DNA of 64,000 nucleotides from Bradyrhizobium sp. Y36 (GCF_002531575.1 NZ_NWTI01000013.1:62001-126000); one strand, 5' to 3'; positions 8,705 to 17,522 are shown, numbered from the stretch's first letter. The notes: a model not told the origin generated them from the sequence alone. A program made the numbers and translations.

Positions 8705-9688
8705 CTATTGCAGGGGAGCAACGATCGTCGGATGTTTGAACTGCGCGACATCCAGCTTGGGCAGCATTCCGGTCTCCGCGTAGATGTCGAGCATCTTCTG
8801 GATCGCCGGGAAGTTCGGCGCCGCCCCCGGATCACGGCCGAAATCGTTGTCCTTCAGCAGGTAGGTCTCGAGCACCGGGATGGGCGCCTTCAGCACTTCG
8901 TTGACGACCTTGAGAGTCTCCTCGCGGTTCGCCAAGACCTTCTTCATGCCCGAGGTGATGTCGCGGACATAGGCCTTAACGAGTTCCGGGTTCTTGTCGA
9001 CGAAATCGGCGCGGCAGGCCTCCAGGATGTGCACGATGTTCGGCATGGCCTCGGACAGTGAGAACAGCTTCCGGGTGCCGCCCTTCGCCTCCGCGCGCGC
9101 GGCAAAAGGCTGATTCATGTTGACGGCGTCGACACGGCCCTGGCGCAGCGCATCCTCCGAGACTGCGAACCCGACCTCGACCAGCTTGATATCCTTGGCT
9201 GGATCGACACCATTCTGCTTCAGCAGCAGGTTGAACGGACCTTGGGTGCCGCCGCCAATCACGGAAATGCCGACCGTCTTGCCCTTGAGGTCGGCGATTG
9301 TCTTGATGGGCGAGTCGTCCTTGACGGCCCAATAGACCGAGAAACCGCCAGGCTTCTCGAACACATGCTGCGCTACGATGTAGGCCTTGAGATTGCCGCC
9401 GACCACACCGTTCGCGAGCGACAGCGGCGCCTGCGTCGCGCAGTCCAGCGCGCCCGCTGCCAAGGCCTGCGTCATCGGCGCGGTGCCCTGAAACTGGGTC
9501 CATTCGATGTTGTAGGTCTTCCCGATATTGGGAAATTCGGCCGCGCGGCGCATCATCCAGTACTTGGATTCCTCGGCCGGGATGGTCCAGCCGACGCGGA
9601 TCGTCTGCTGCGCCCATGACGGGGCTGCCCCCGCGCTCACGGCGGCCGCCGTCCCCAAAGCCAGGATCCACTTCGAAACGGTTCGCAT
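8705..9688 (-). CDS. ABC transporter substrate-binding protein (NMT1/TauA/SsuA-like)
   Basis: This is the periplasmic binding protein of the importer encoded downstream. The start at 9688 gives a clear signal peptide (MRTVSKWILALGTAAAVSAG, cleavage after SWA) and has GGAG 8 bases upstream; a longer frame to 9772 adds 28 residues without signal character. The mature part begins QQTIRVGW and carries the NMT1-type fold motifs (LKGKTVGISVIGGGTQG; GRVDAVNMNQPF). It is the first gene of a six-gene operon: binding protein, dehydratase, ATPase, two permeases, NicX-like enzyme. Confidence 0.88.
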   Translation of the reverse strand: MRTVSKWILALGTAAAVSAGAAPSWAQQTIRVGWTIPAEESKYWMMRRAAEFPNIGKTYNIEWTQFQGTAPMTQALAAGALDCATQAPLSLANGVVGGNLKAYIVAQHVFEKPGGFSVYWAVKDDSPIKTIADLKGKTVGISVIGGGTQGPFNLLLKQNGVDPAKDIKLVEVGFAVSEDALRQGRVDAVNMNQPFAARAEAKGGTRKLFSLSEAMPNIVHILEACRADFVDKNPELVKAYVRDITSGMKKVLANREETLKVVNEVLKAPIPVLETYLLKDNDFGRDPGAAPNFPAIQKMLDIYAETGMLPKLDVAQFKHPTIVAPLQ

Positions 9689-9855
9689 CGTGCCCACTCC
9701 GCTGCTCCGGCGCCGACCGGCGCCAACCAACCCGACCGCCTCAAATGTTTCATGGTTCAAACAATCAGGCAAGCCATGCGGCTCCGACGGTTTCGCTGGC
9801 CGAACCGCAATGTATGGTGGGACCGCGTTTGCGCTGCGACAGAAGGAGGCAACCT

Positions 9856-10764
9856 ATGGCTGATGCGAGCAAGGCAAACCCGCAAAACGCCGAGAGGCTC
9901 GGCTATATCGGGCTCGGGCTGATGGGGACGCCGATGACCCGGCGCCTGCTCAAGAACGGCCATCAGGTCAATGTCTGGAACCGTTCGGAGGGCAAGCTCG
10001 CTCCGCTTGTCGATGCGGGCGCCAAGCGCGCGGGCACGCCTCGCGATCTCCTCGCAAATTCGGACATCGCCTTCATGTGCGTGACGGATGCCGCGGCAGT
10101 AGCGGAGGTGATCTTCGGCCCCGAGGGGCTGGCGGCGGCACCCGGCGCAGGCAAGCTTGTCGTCGACTTCTCGTCGATCCATCCTGACGCTGCGCGTCAT
10201 CTCGCCAAGCGACTGAAGGAAGCCAATGGCGCTGGCTGGATCGATGCGCCCGTTTCCGGCGGGACGAAAGGCGCCGAGGAAGGCACGCTTGCGATCATGG
10301 CGGGTGGGGAAGCAGACGATATCGAGCGAGTCCGGCCCTACATGCTGGCCATGGCGCGCAGGTTCACCCATATGGGCCCGACCGGCGCCGGTCAGACCAC
10401 AAAACTCTGCAATCAGGTCATCGTCGGTTGCGCCATGGCTGTCCTTGCCGAAGCCACGCGCCTTGCCGTCAACGCGGGAATTGATGCCAATCGGCTTCCC
10501 GAAGCGCTCGCCGGCGGCTTTGCGGATTCCATCCCGCTTCAGCTCTTCGTGCCGCGGATGGTCCAGAGCATTCACTCGCCACCGCTGGGACACATTGCCA
10601 CGATGCTCAAGGATCTCGATACGGTTGCTGACGTCGCACAGGCGACGTCGACGCCGGTGCCGATGGCCTCGCTTGCGGGACAGCTATTCAGGTTGGCCAA
10701 GGCCGCCCGCGGCGCCGAAGCGGACGCACTGGAGATCTACAAACTTTCAGCGGCAAAGGCCTGA
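9856..10764 (+). CDS. NAD(P)-dependent beta-hydroxyacid dehydrogenase (3-hydroxyisobutyrate dehydrogenase family)
   Basis: The ATG at 9856 follows AAGGAGG by 6 bases. The Rossmann motif GLGLMGTPM is followed by the family signatures DAPVSGG(T)KGAEEGTLAIMAGG and a catalytic lysine in GAGQTTKLCNQ. The length of 302 aa is normal. Members oxidise 3-hydroxyisobutyrate, tartronate semialdehyde or related acids; which one applies here cannot be told. It faces the flavin reductase gene convergently and is divergent from the binding-protein operon, so the 168-base gap upstream probably holds promoters for both directions. Confidence 0.88.
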   Translation: MADASKANPQNAERLGYIGLGLMGTPMTRRLLKNGHQVNVWNRSEGKLAPLVDAGAKRAGTPRDLLANSDIAFMCVTDAAAVAEVIFGPEGLAAAPGAGKLVVDFSSIHPDAARHLAKRLKEANGAGWIDAPVSGGTKGAEEGTLAIMAGGEADDIERVRPYMLAMARRFTHMGPTGAGQTTKLCNQVIVGCAMAVLAEATRLAVNAGIDANRLPEALAGGFADSIPLQLFVPRMVQSIHSPPLGHIATMLKDLDTVADVAQATSTPVPMASLAGQLFRLAKAARGAEADALEIYKLSAAKA

Positions 10765-10790
10765 GCCCGTCGAGCGCGCCCCGAGGCACG

Positions 10791-11354
10791 CTAGGGTGAC
10801 TTCTTGCGCTCGTCGTCCGCGAGAAACCGACCGAACGCGCCCCGAGCGAAGAGCAGCGGCTCCGCCGCGTTGTACGTATAGGCCTCGACCGCGCCGAGAA
10901 AGATCACGTGGTCGCCGCCGTAATAGCGATTCACGGACCGGCACTGAAAATTGGCGACGCTCTCGGCAAGCACCGGAGCCTTGCCGAGGCCCGGCGTCCA
11001 GTCCACGCCGGTGAACTTGTCGTCCGACGACTTGGCGAATTTGCTCGCAAGGGCCTGCTGCGAGGCGCCAAGCACGTTGACCGTGAAATGGCTGGCGTTC
11101 TGGAAAATGGTCAGGCTCGAGGAATAGACGACGAGGCTCCACAGCACCAGCGGCGGATTCAGCGAGACGGAGGCGAACGAATTGCAGGTCAGGCCGTAAG
11201 GCTTGCCGTCAGGCGCCGCGGCCGTGATGATCGTCACGCCCGTTGCATAGGTTCCGAGCGCATTGCGAAAGTCGCGAGGATCGATCGACGAGTTGTCGCT
11301 CGCGAACTCATTGGCTGGATCGGGGCCGGCCGGGTGCTTCGGCAGATCAATCAT
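10791..11354 (-). CDS. Flavin reductase (reductase component of a two-component monooxygenase)
   Basis: This 187-aa protein matches the FMN-binding split-barrel flavin reductases (HpaC/HsaB type). The N-terminal block around ALGTYATGVTIITA and the segment YGLTCNSFASVSLNPPLVLW are typical. It would supply reduced flavin to the oxygenase whose gene ends 9 bases upstream on the same strand. That adjacency supports a working two-component monooxygenase, possibly the hydroxylation step before ring cleavage by the NicX-like enzyme. Confidence 0.88.
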   Translation of the reverse strand: MIDLPKHPAGPDPANEFASDNSSIDPRDFRNALGTYATGVTIITAAAPDGKPYGLTCNSFASVSLNPPLVLWSLVVYSSSLTIFQNASHFTVNVLGASQQALASKFAKSSDDKFTGVDWTPGLGKAPVLAESVANFQCRSVNRYYGGDHVIFLGAVEAYTYNAAEPLLFARGAFGRFLADDERKKSP

Positions 11355-11363
11355 CAGCCGGCC

Positions 11364-12593
11364 TCACAGCGTGAGATTCTCGGACGGCAGGCCCAGCGCC
11401 ACGCGTCCATAATTGGTCCCGGCCGCATCGAAATTGAATGCGAGATGCGAGTTGATGGCGTGTGCATCACGGAATTGCCGCTGCAATACGCCTGACGTGA
11501 ACAGGCCGCGCGCGCCGCTCGCGGCAAACAGCATCGAGACGGCATCCGTGCACAGGTTCACAGAAAACGATCCGTCGCGCCGATATCTGGTCTTGGCTGC
11601 CATGTCGGGAATGTGCCCGCACCGCGCGTCTTCCATGGCATCGAGGCACGCCGACCGCATGATCAGCCGCGCGGCATCGATCTTCGCCGAGGCCTCCGCG
11701 ATCTTGATCTGGGTGCTTTGAAAGTCGCTCAGCTTGGCGCGATTGTAGGTCGAAATCCGGTGGCGTGTGACCTCGATGTAATCGTCGAGACACGCTTGCG
11801 CATTCCCCAAGGCGACGCCGGAGAGGACGTATGGAAACAACGAGAACACCGGCAGCGCATACAATGGATTCGGATTGATCTCGCTCCCCGGCGTCGGGCC
11901 ACCTGCGAGCTCGCCGACGGCGACGGTCATGTGGTCGGGTACAAAGGCGTCCCTCACCTCCACGTCGCAAGACCCTGTTCCGCGCAAGCCCGCGACATTC
12001 CAGGTGTCCAGCACCTTGTAATCACCCTTGGGCAGCAGGAAGATCCGATACTCGATGCCGTCCGCCTCGTCTTCTGAATAGACTACGCTTGCCAGCATGT
12101 TCCATTCGCAGGAGGCGACACCGGAGGAAAATGGCCAGCTGCCGCGCAACTGATAGCCACCCTCGACCCGAGTCGCGCGTCCGGCTGGAAAGATGAACGA
12201 GGAAGCGATCAGCGCGTCTGGATCACGGCCCCAGACCAGATCCTGCGCCTTCTGCTCGAACATGCCGAGCATCCAGTGATGGCTCGCCAGATTGGCGAGA
12301 TTCCAGGCCACCGACGCGTCCGCTTGTCCGAGCAGCTCAGCGCAGTCGACGAGGGCGACATAGTCAAGCTCCGCACCGCCTATCCGTGCCGGCTGGAGCA
12401 TCCGGAATAGACCGCCGTCGTGGAGATCCTTCTCGGTTTCCGGCGGGAGATGCCGCAGCTCCTCCGTTCGCGCCGCCCGCTCGCGAAGTCGCGGCACGAG
12501 AGCCCGCGCCTTCGCGATTATTGCCGCATAGGCGCGTTCGCCGGCTTCCGACCCGGTGGGCTGACCCATGCTCGGCTTTCGACCAGGCGTCAT
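11364..12593 (-). CDS. Flavin-dependent monooxygenase, oxygenase subunit (acyl-CoA dehydrogenase fold)
   Basis: The 409-aa protein has the acyl-CoA dehydrogenase fold, with features of group D oxygenases such as HsaA or the C2 subunit of 4-hydroxyphenylacetate hydroxylase: RIGGAELDY, ASVAWNLANLASHHWML and the beta-domain segment WPFSSGVASCEWNM. Pairing with the flavin reductase immediately downstream argues for an oxygenase and against a CoA dehydrogenase. The ATG at 12593 has GAGGGA 5 bases upstream. The substrate is unknown; a hydroxylated aromatic or N-heterocycle would fit the context. Confidence 0.82.
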   Translation of the reverse strand: MTPGRKPSMGQPTGSEAGERAYAAIIAKARALVPRLRERAARTEELRHLPPETEKDLHDGGLFRMLQPARIGGAELDYVALVDCAELLGQADASVAWNLANLASHHWMLGMFEQKAQDLVWGRDPDALIASSFIFPAGRATRVEGGYQLRGSWPFSSGVASCEWNMLASVVYSEDEADGIEYRIFLLPKGDYKVLDTWNVAGLRGTGSCDVEVRDAFVPDHMTVAVGELAGGPTPGSEINPNPLYALPVFSLFPYVLSGVALGNAQACLDDYIEVTRHRISTYNRAKLSDFQSTQIKIAEASAKIDAARLIMRSACLDAMEDARCGHIPDMAAKTRYRRDGSFSVNLCTDAVSMLFAASGARGLFTSGVLQRQFRDAHAINSHLAFNFDAAGTNYGRVALGLPSENLTL

Positions 12594-12706
12594 TCGTGTC
12601 CCTCAATTCACGTATTTATGCGGCCGCCGCGTTGCCAAATCAAGCCGATGCAGCTGGCATCGCATCAAAGCCGGCGACCTTGACGCCGTCGGGACTGACC
12701 GCAGGC

Positions 12707-13972
12707 TTAGCCCGTCGAGGGTCTGCCCGCTCCAAAGACTCCCTTCTCGGCAAATTCCGTGAGCCGATGCTCGTCGTAACCGAGCACATCGCGCAAGACG
12801 TCCTCGGTATGCTCCCCCAGCAGAGGAGCTGCAACGGGATCGATGGCACCGGTCAGGCTCATGGTAATCGGCGGCTCGATGTTGGGGACCCATTCCGCCG
12901 TACGATGCGGAATCCGGCTCACGCGATGGCGCTCGCGAGCTTCGGGCGCGTTGAACCCCTCCTCTACCGTTCGGAGATAGCCGACCGGAATATTGGCCAG
13001 CTTCATCTTCGCCATCCAGTTCTCGAGCGTATCGCTGGCAAAGACTTCCGCGATGGCTGCGCGCAAGAGCTCCTTGTTCTCGGAACGGGCCTTGCGTGTG
13101 GCAAACTCCGGATCGTTGATGAGATCCGGGCGGTTGAACACCTCGACCACGAGCCGGCGATAGAGCCGATCGTTGGCGCAGGCCATGTAAAGCGGCCCGT
13201 CCGAAGCCTCGTAGACGCCGACGGTGGGCGACCCGCTGGGTGAATTGCCGAACCGGCCGGGATTTTCACCGTTGATGAGATAGGCCATGCCGTAGAAGCC
13301 GGTCATTCCCATCGCGACGTCGAACAGAGCGACTTCGACATGCTGCCCGCGGCCGAGCTTGTCACGCGCCAGCAGCGCCAGAAGTATCGCGTTACAGGCA
13401 GACATCCCCGTCGCCATGTCGACGATGGGAGGACCGGTTCGAACCGCGGGGCCGTCGGCAAACCCGTTGAGCGACATGAAGCCGCTCTCCGCCTGCGTAA
13501 TGGGGTCGAAGCCGGGGCGCGAGGCGAACGGTCCGGAGCGTCCGTAGGCCGAGATCGAGCAATAGACCAACCTGGGATTGGAGGGCGCGACCGTCTCGTA
13601 GTCGAGCCCGAACTTCTTCATGACCCCGCTCGAGAAGTTTTCCACGACCACGTCCGCCTTGCGGATCAGGTCAAGCGCGATCTCGCGCGCCTCGGGAAGA
13701 GAAAGGTCGAGCGCAATGCCGCGTTTGTTGCGGTTCAGGCTCAGATACGCGGCGCTCTCACCGCCGATCTCGGCATGCTCATAGGCACGCGTGTCGTCGC
13801 CGCCGTCCGGATTCTCGATCTTGATGACGTGCGCACCGAAATCGGCGAGCGTCTGCGTGCAGGCTGGGCCGGCGACGACGCGCGTGAAATCCACGACCAG
13901 CAGACCATCGAGCGCAGTCGGCCCTCCCATCGCCCGCGGCGAACGTTCCGGCAATTGAGGCTTGGTGGGCAT
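12707..13972 (-). CDS. CaiB/BaiF (class III) CoA-transferase
   Basis: This enzyme should move CoA from a donor such as succinyl-CoA to a free acid. Conserved blocks are LVVDFTRVVAGPACTQTLADFGAHVIKIE near the N-terminus, the catalytic-Asp region LNRNKRGIALDLSLPE and RPGFDPITQAESG. The start at 13972 was chosen because AAGGGAG lies 8 bases upstream; a longer frame to 14047 exists but adds residues without similarity. It is probably the first gene of an operon with the monooxygenase pair, 113 bases apart, and links the oxidised product to CoA chemistry. Confidence 0.88.
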   Translation of the reverse strand: MPTKPQLPERSPRAMGGPTALDGLLVVDFTRVVAGPACTQTLADFGAHVIKIENPDGGDDTRAYEHAEIGGESAAYLSLNRNKRGIALDLSLPEAREIALDLIRKADVVVENFSSGVMKKFGLDYETVAPSNPRLVYCSISAYGRSGPFASRPGFDPITQAESGFMSLNGFADGPAVRTGPPIVDMATGMSACNAILLALLARDKLGRGQHVEVALFDVAMGMTGFYGMAYLINGENPGRFGNSPSGSPTVGVYEASDGPLYMACANDRLYRRLVVEVFNRPDLINDPEFATRKARSENKELLRAAIAEVFASDTLENWMAKMKLANIPVGYLRTVEEGFNAPEARERHRVSRIPHRTAEWVPNIEPPITMSLTGAIDPVAAPLLGEHTEDVLRDVLGYDEHRLTEFAEKGVFGAGRPSTG

Positions 13973-14082
13973 CGATGGCGCTCCCTTACATCGGCTTATG
14001 ACTGCCGAATTTCCTGCGACAGCAAACTTAAAGCCCGGCGCCGCCAACTTCGCAAGTACCTCGCTGGCATGGGCTCAAAGCG

Positions 14083-14119
14083 CAAAAAGGACCCGACAGC
14101 CGTCAGGCTGACGGGTCCT
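14083..14119 (-). terminator. Rho-independent terminator
   Basis: Bases 14088-14101 pair with 14106-14119 around a 4-base loop, with one internal mismatch. On the minus strand the stem is followed at once by five T residues. It ends minus-strand transcription coming from the acetyltransferase gene at 14202-14630 and separates the prophage-like segment from the catabolic island. Confidence 0.8.
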
Positions 14120-14201
14120 CGAACATGCCAGGCATGCAAGGTCGAATTACACCTCGTACTGGCTGCATGGCGCTATCGTTCCGCGTGGTGGGAAACCGAG
14201 G

Positions 14202-14630
14202 TCAGTGAAGCCACTTCCTCCAATAGAGCGTATGCGCCCAAGCCCAAGGCGTCTCGGGTTCGAAGAGCCGATAACCTGCCTGGATGAAGTTGTTCGCGGA
14301 CACCGGGTTATCCGTTGTGTCTGAGACGATGCTGTCCCATCCCATACGCCGTCCCCTCGTTTCGACCACACGCATCAATCTGCGCTGAAGACCGTGTCCC
14401 CAATGCCGCTGCAACACGCCGACTCTGGAGAAATAGCCACCATTTCTGACGTGCGTGGATGCAACGACGCCGGCGAAACCGACCGCGTCATCACCGTGAT
14501 AGGCCAACCACCATGCTCCCGACTCGAATGCGGGCACCACAGCCGAATCCAAGAACGTCAGCTGATGCAGATCAGACAATGCATCGACGACGTCGTCGTC
14601 GGATGCGTCAACGATGCGAATTCTGTACAT
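14202..14630 (-). CDS. GNAT family N-acetyltransferase
   Basis: The protein (142 aa from ATG 14630; ATG 14642 is also possible) carries a GNAT acetyl-CoA binding region: a beta strand with VGFAGVVAS, then YFSRVGVLQRHWGHGLQRRLM, which is the Q/R-x-x-G-x-G/A motif A, and the late motif NPVSANNFIQAGYRLF. It would acetylate a small molecule or protein. No Shine-Dalgarno at a good distance fixes the start. It lies just downstream of the terminase remnant and in front of a terminator on the same strand. Confidence 0.75.
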   Translation of the reverse strand: MYRIRIVDASDDDVVDALSDLHQLTFLDSAVVPAFESGAWWLAYHGDDAVGFAGVVASTHVRNGGYFSRVGVLQRHWGHGLQRRLMRVVETRGRRMGWDSIVSDTTDNPVSANNFIQAGYRLFEPETPWAWAHTLYWRKWLH

Positions 14631-14693
14631 GGGCTGGACCATCTTCCGGGGATAACGTGACTGCGAGTGCGGCACCGTCACCGCCGTGCAAGC

Positions 14694-15656
14694 TCACTTG
14701 CCGAGCACAACTTTGACACCAAGCCAGACAGCCCCCATCAGGCCAGTCGCAATCACGGTGATCACGGCTTTGAAGGTGTAGCTCTGCGCCTGCTCCACGC
14801 TCCTGCGCCACCTCCGCAAGTGCTGGAAATCCGCCCTCAGCTCGCTGCCGACCCACTGCACGATCCACATCGTGAAGGCATCAGCCGAAGCGCCGGCGCC
14901 GCCGATGTCGATGAAGGCGCGCAGCGGCAGGAGAGGATCGGCGGAGACTTTTCCGATCCGCCCCCCGACACGCGCCTCCGACAGCAGAGAGGCGAAATAG
15001 GCGCCCTCGAAGGCGCGGGCATACTCGCCCTCCCAGATGTGATCGTAGCGCTCCGGGTAGAGCTTCTGATCCAAGAGCCGCTCCTCCCCGAGCACGTCGG
15101 GAAACCAGGGATTGTCGCGCCAGTTCGCCTTGACGACCACGGCGCCGTCCGGCTGGCGGCCACGCAGAAAGTCGTCGATTGCATCGCTCTTGCGCCGGGG
15201 GTTCCAGCTCGCCCACAGCTCGGAATCCTTGACGCGGATCGTCGGACGCAGCAACGCGAGGCTGCGTGCGCTTAAGGATTGCGCCTCGTCGATCCAGGCG
15301 ATGCGAAACCCCTCCAGAGATTTGATCGAGTCTGCTGTGTGATCCTGAAGCCCGCGAAAGATAATCAGCCCATCACCCGGCGTCTCGATCTTGTCGCTGA
15401 ACAGCCTGAAGCCGTGGCCGAGCTTGAGGCTTGCGATCTTGCCTTCGATCAGACGCTTGGACGATTGCGCCAGCGAACGCTGCGCCTCGCGAATGCAGAC
15501 CGCGAGCGTGCCGCGCTCGGCCTGGCAGGTCTCGACCAGGAGCTCGCCGAAGAAATGTGACTTGCCCGAGCCGCGTCCACCGTAAACGCCCTTGTAGCGG
15601 GCGGGTTGCAGCAGCGGCTCGAAGATCTTCGCCGTCGGAATTTTCAGGATGGACAA
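14694..15656 (-). CDS. Phage terminase large subunit (PBSX family), truncated and fused to a holin-like tail
   Basis: Residues 1 to about 270 match the ATPase half of a PBSX-type large terminase: Walker A YGGRGSGKS, Walker B-like IAWIDEAQSLS, and RAFIDIGGAGASADAFT at the start of the nuclease domain. After about residue 275 the terminase sequence stops, and a short segment with a basic helix (LRRWRRSVEQAQ) and one hydrophobic span (FKAVITVIATGLMGAVWLG) follows, resembling small phage membrane proteins. The 320-aa length is about 100 short of the family. A deletion joining two phage genes explains this best. The start is TTG with no clear ribosome site. Probably not a working terminase. Confidence 0.75.
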   Translation of the reverse strand: MSILKIPTAKIFEPLLQPARYKGVYGGRGSGKSHFFGELLVETCQAERGTLAVCIREAQRSLAQSSKRLIEGKIASLKLGHGFRLFSDKIETPGDGLIIFRGLQDHTADSIKSLEGFRIAWIDEAQSLSARSLALLRPTIRVKDSELWASWNPRRKSDAIDDFLRGRQPDGAVVVKANWRDNPWFPDVLGEERLLDQKLYPERYDHIWEGEYARAFEGAYFASLLSEARVGGRIGKVSADPLLPLRAFIDIGGAGASADAFTMWIVQWVGSELRADFQHLRRWRRSVEQAQSYTFKAVITVIATGLMGAVWLGVKVVLGK

Positions 15657-15674
15657 TGGATGCGCTCGCTCGCC

Positions 15675-16391
15675 CTAGGGCAGGCCAGTGCGCCTGCGCC
15701 ACATCGCGGACCAGTCTTCGGTGTTTGGAGTGTCGGGCTCTCCCTGCTGAGCCCGGGTCAGGTCGGGAGAGGTGTCGTGTTCGGAGAAAGGCGGCCAAAT
15801 TCCGAAACGCCTCCTGAAATAATCTTCCACTGCTGATGGAAGGGGAGAATTGGAGCCGCTTTAGGGCACCTCAACGGGCTTCGAGTTGAAGGCCGACCGC
15901 TCCGTTGTGCGGACGGGCACTCTCCTCAGAACTCTCACATCTTCTCGAGACGTCGCAGGAACGCCCCCTGCATCGCGCAAATATTGGCGATACTCGTCAA
16001 CATAGGCGGGAGGCGCCGGGTTTGGATCTATTGGTCCTTGCTGCTCCCAGTACGCTTGAGGATTGAGTCGACGACCGGCAGGGTCCTTCAGCTGATAATG
16101 AAGATAATGATCGCCGCTTTCGATATACGCCTCGATCACTCCTGTGTTGCCCATCGTGCCGACCAACTGCCCTGCTACGACCGGATCGCCCACGCTGACG
16201 AATCTGCGGTGCGTGTGCAGAAGCTCGTGCGACATGCCATTGGCGTCTCTGATCGCGATTCTACCGGCCGTACCTTCGCCAGCGTTCGTCACGATGCCGT
16301 CGACTGGAGAGCGCAACGCGGGATGCGTCATGGTTGTATGAGGTTCGAAACCCGCAATTGGGGTAACATTCGCCGCAAGGCTTCTTGCCAA
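15675..16391 (-). pseudogene. M23-like peptidase domain with shared C-terminal tail, interrupted by an in-frame stop
   Basis: Residues from TTG 16391 resemble the end of an M23 (lysostaphin-type) endopeptidase: LRSPVDGIVTNAGEG, ELLHTHRRFVSVGDPV, VVAGQLVGTMGNTG and HYLHYQL. The frame meets TAA at 15861-15863. The same frame then continues for 61 codons to TAG at 15675 and encodes RRRFGIWPPFS and PNTEDWSAMWRRRTGLP. That tail aligns with the end of the gene at 17686-18749, so the TAA is a nonsense mutation in a once longer protein, not a true end. The N-terminus of the peptidase also looks cut: a TAG lies 9 codons before the TTG. Confidence 0.75.
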
Positions 16392-16547
16392 GACATTCCA
16401 CTCTCCAATGTTTCGCTAATCCTGAGCATCGAGCGCGATACCCGGACGATAGAGCCCCTTGCTCAACTTGTGGGTGTTCCACTATTCTGGATGCGAAGCT
16501 GCGGCACGTCGGCGAACTGCTCGCCCCCCTCAACGCAGGAGCAATTC

Positions 16548-17510
16548 GTGAGTCTTGATGAGATAAGGCGTAGCGCGTCGTTCGTGGCTGTCGTCGTTCT
16601 TCTGATGTCGGCAACCGATCTTTCAGCTGTTGGCCAAGAAGCGTCCCCGATAGCTGCCGACAAATGGCGCCCCAAGGCCGGTGCCTACGCCGAACCCGGC
16701 AAGAATTTCCAGTCGAACTGCGACGAAGGCAACGACATGACGATTGATCTCGGCGAGAATTCGGTCAGCGGCCCTGAATGGGGCTGCAAAGTCAGGAAAA
16801 TCGTCGATCTCGCGCCGGGCTCGCTGAAGGTCGGAATGACCTGCAGCGACTACAATCTGGCGCAAAACCTCAACCCGCGCGATCGCAACTGGGAGAACAG
16901 GCAATTCAACGAGGTGATGTTCATCAAGCGGGTCGATGAGACCACGATCTCCGTTCAGAAGAGCTTGAACGGAAAGCTCAAGGATACTTCCTGGCGTGCG
17001 GCCTACTGCCCTCTGGCGACGCAGCGCGCGCTCGCCGAAGCCACCTTGAGAGCCAAGGTGGAAGCGAAACAGAAGGCCGAACAGGATCGAGCCCTGAAGG
17101 AGGCCCATCCGCGAGATGGCGTCTACGCGGCGGCAGGCGCCGAGTTCGAGGACCGCTGCGCGAAATTCAACGACACCGTCGTTGCGTTCGCGGGCAAATC
17201 GATCACCACAGCCTCGAATATCTGCAAGATCGAAAACACACGCGTTCAGCTTCCCGACACGGTCAGGATCGAAGCCGACTGCACGTTGCAATCGACTCCA
17301 GGCCCTGACGCAATCAGCGTGCAGAACCCGGACACCATTCAAGACCGCAAGAACCTGATGTTCAAGAAGATCGACGACAAGACCGTCATCCTCTGGATCA
17401 TCAACAACGGACACTTTACAGGCGACGGCCGAAAGCTGTCCTATTGCAGCGACCAGGTGCAGCGCGCCTATGCCGGGCAACGCCGGACCGGCAAGCAGAC
17501 CAAAAATTAG
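16548..17510 (+). CDS. Secreted protein with two repeated domains, unknown function
   Basis: The GTG at 16548 follows AGGAG by 6 bases and gives a signal peptide (hydrophobic run FVAVVVLLMSATDLSAV). The mature 290-odd residues hold two copies of one cysteine-containing domain: KAGAYAEPGKNFQSNC...GWGCKVRKI-like sequence in the first half and RDGVYAAAGAEFEDRC...NICKIENT in the second. A charged, coiled-coil-like linker (KVEAKQKAEQDRALKEAH) joins them. Paired cysteines suggest disulfides in the periplasm. It lies opposite in strand to the decayed phage genes around it. I do not recognise the family. Confidence 0.75.
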   Translation: MSLDEIRRSASFVAVVVLLMSATDLSAVGQEASPIAADKWRPKAGAYAEPGKNFQSNCDEGNDMTIDLGENSVSGPEWGCKVRKIVDLAPGSLKVGMTCSDYNLAQNLNPRDRNWENRQFNEVMFIKRVDETTISVQKSLNGKLKDTSWRAAYCPLATQRALAEATLRAKVEAKQKAEQDRALKEAHPRDGVYAAAGAEFEDRCAKFNDTVVAFAGKSITTASNICKIENTRVQLPDTVRIEADCTLQSTPGPDAISVQNPDTIQDRKNLMFKKIDDKTVILWIINNGHFTGDGRKLSYCSDQVQRAYAGQRRTGKQTKN

Positions 17511-17522
17511 GGATCACCGAAA

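Noticed and set aside
14041..14200. Possible tRNA at the edge of the prophage-like segment
   Set aside because: The strong stem here is a terminator hairpin for the minus strand; no cloverleaf or CCA end can be drawn.
15984..16547. N-terminal extension of the secreted two-domain protein
   Set aside because: The frame is open back to 15984, but a GTG with AGGAG and a signal peptide begins at 16548, and the extension overlaps the M23-like gene on the other strand.
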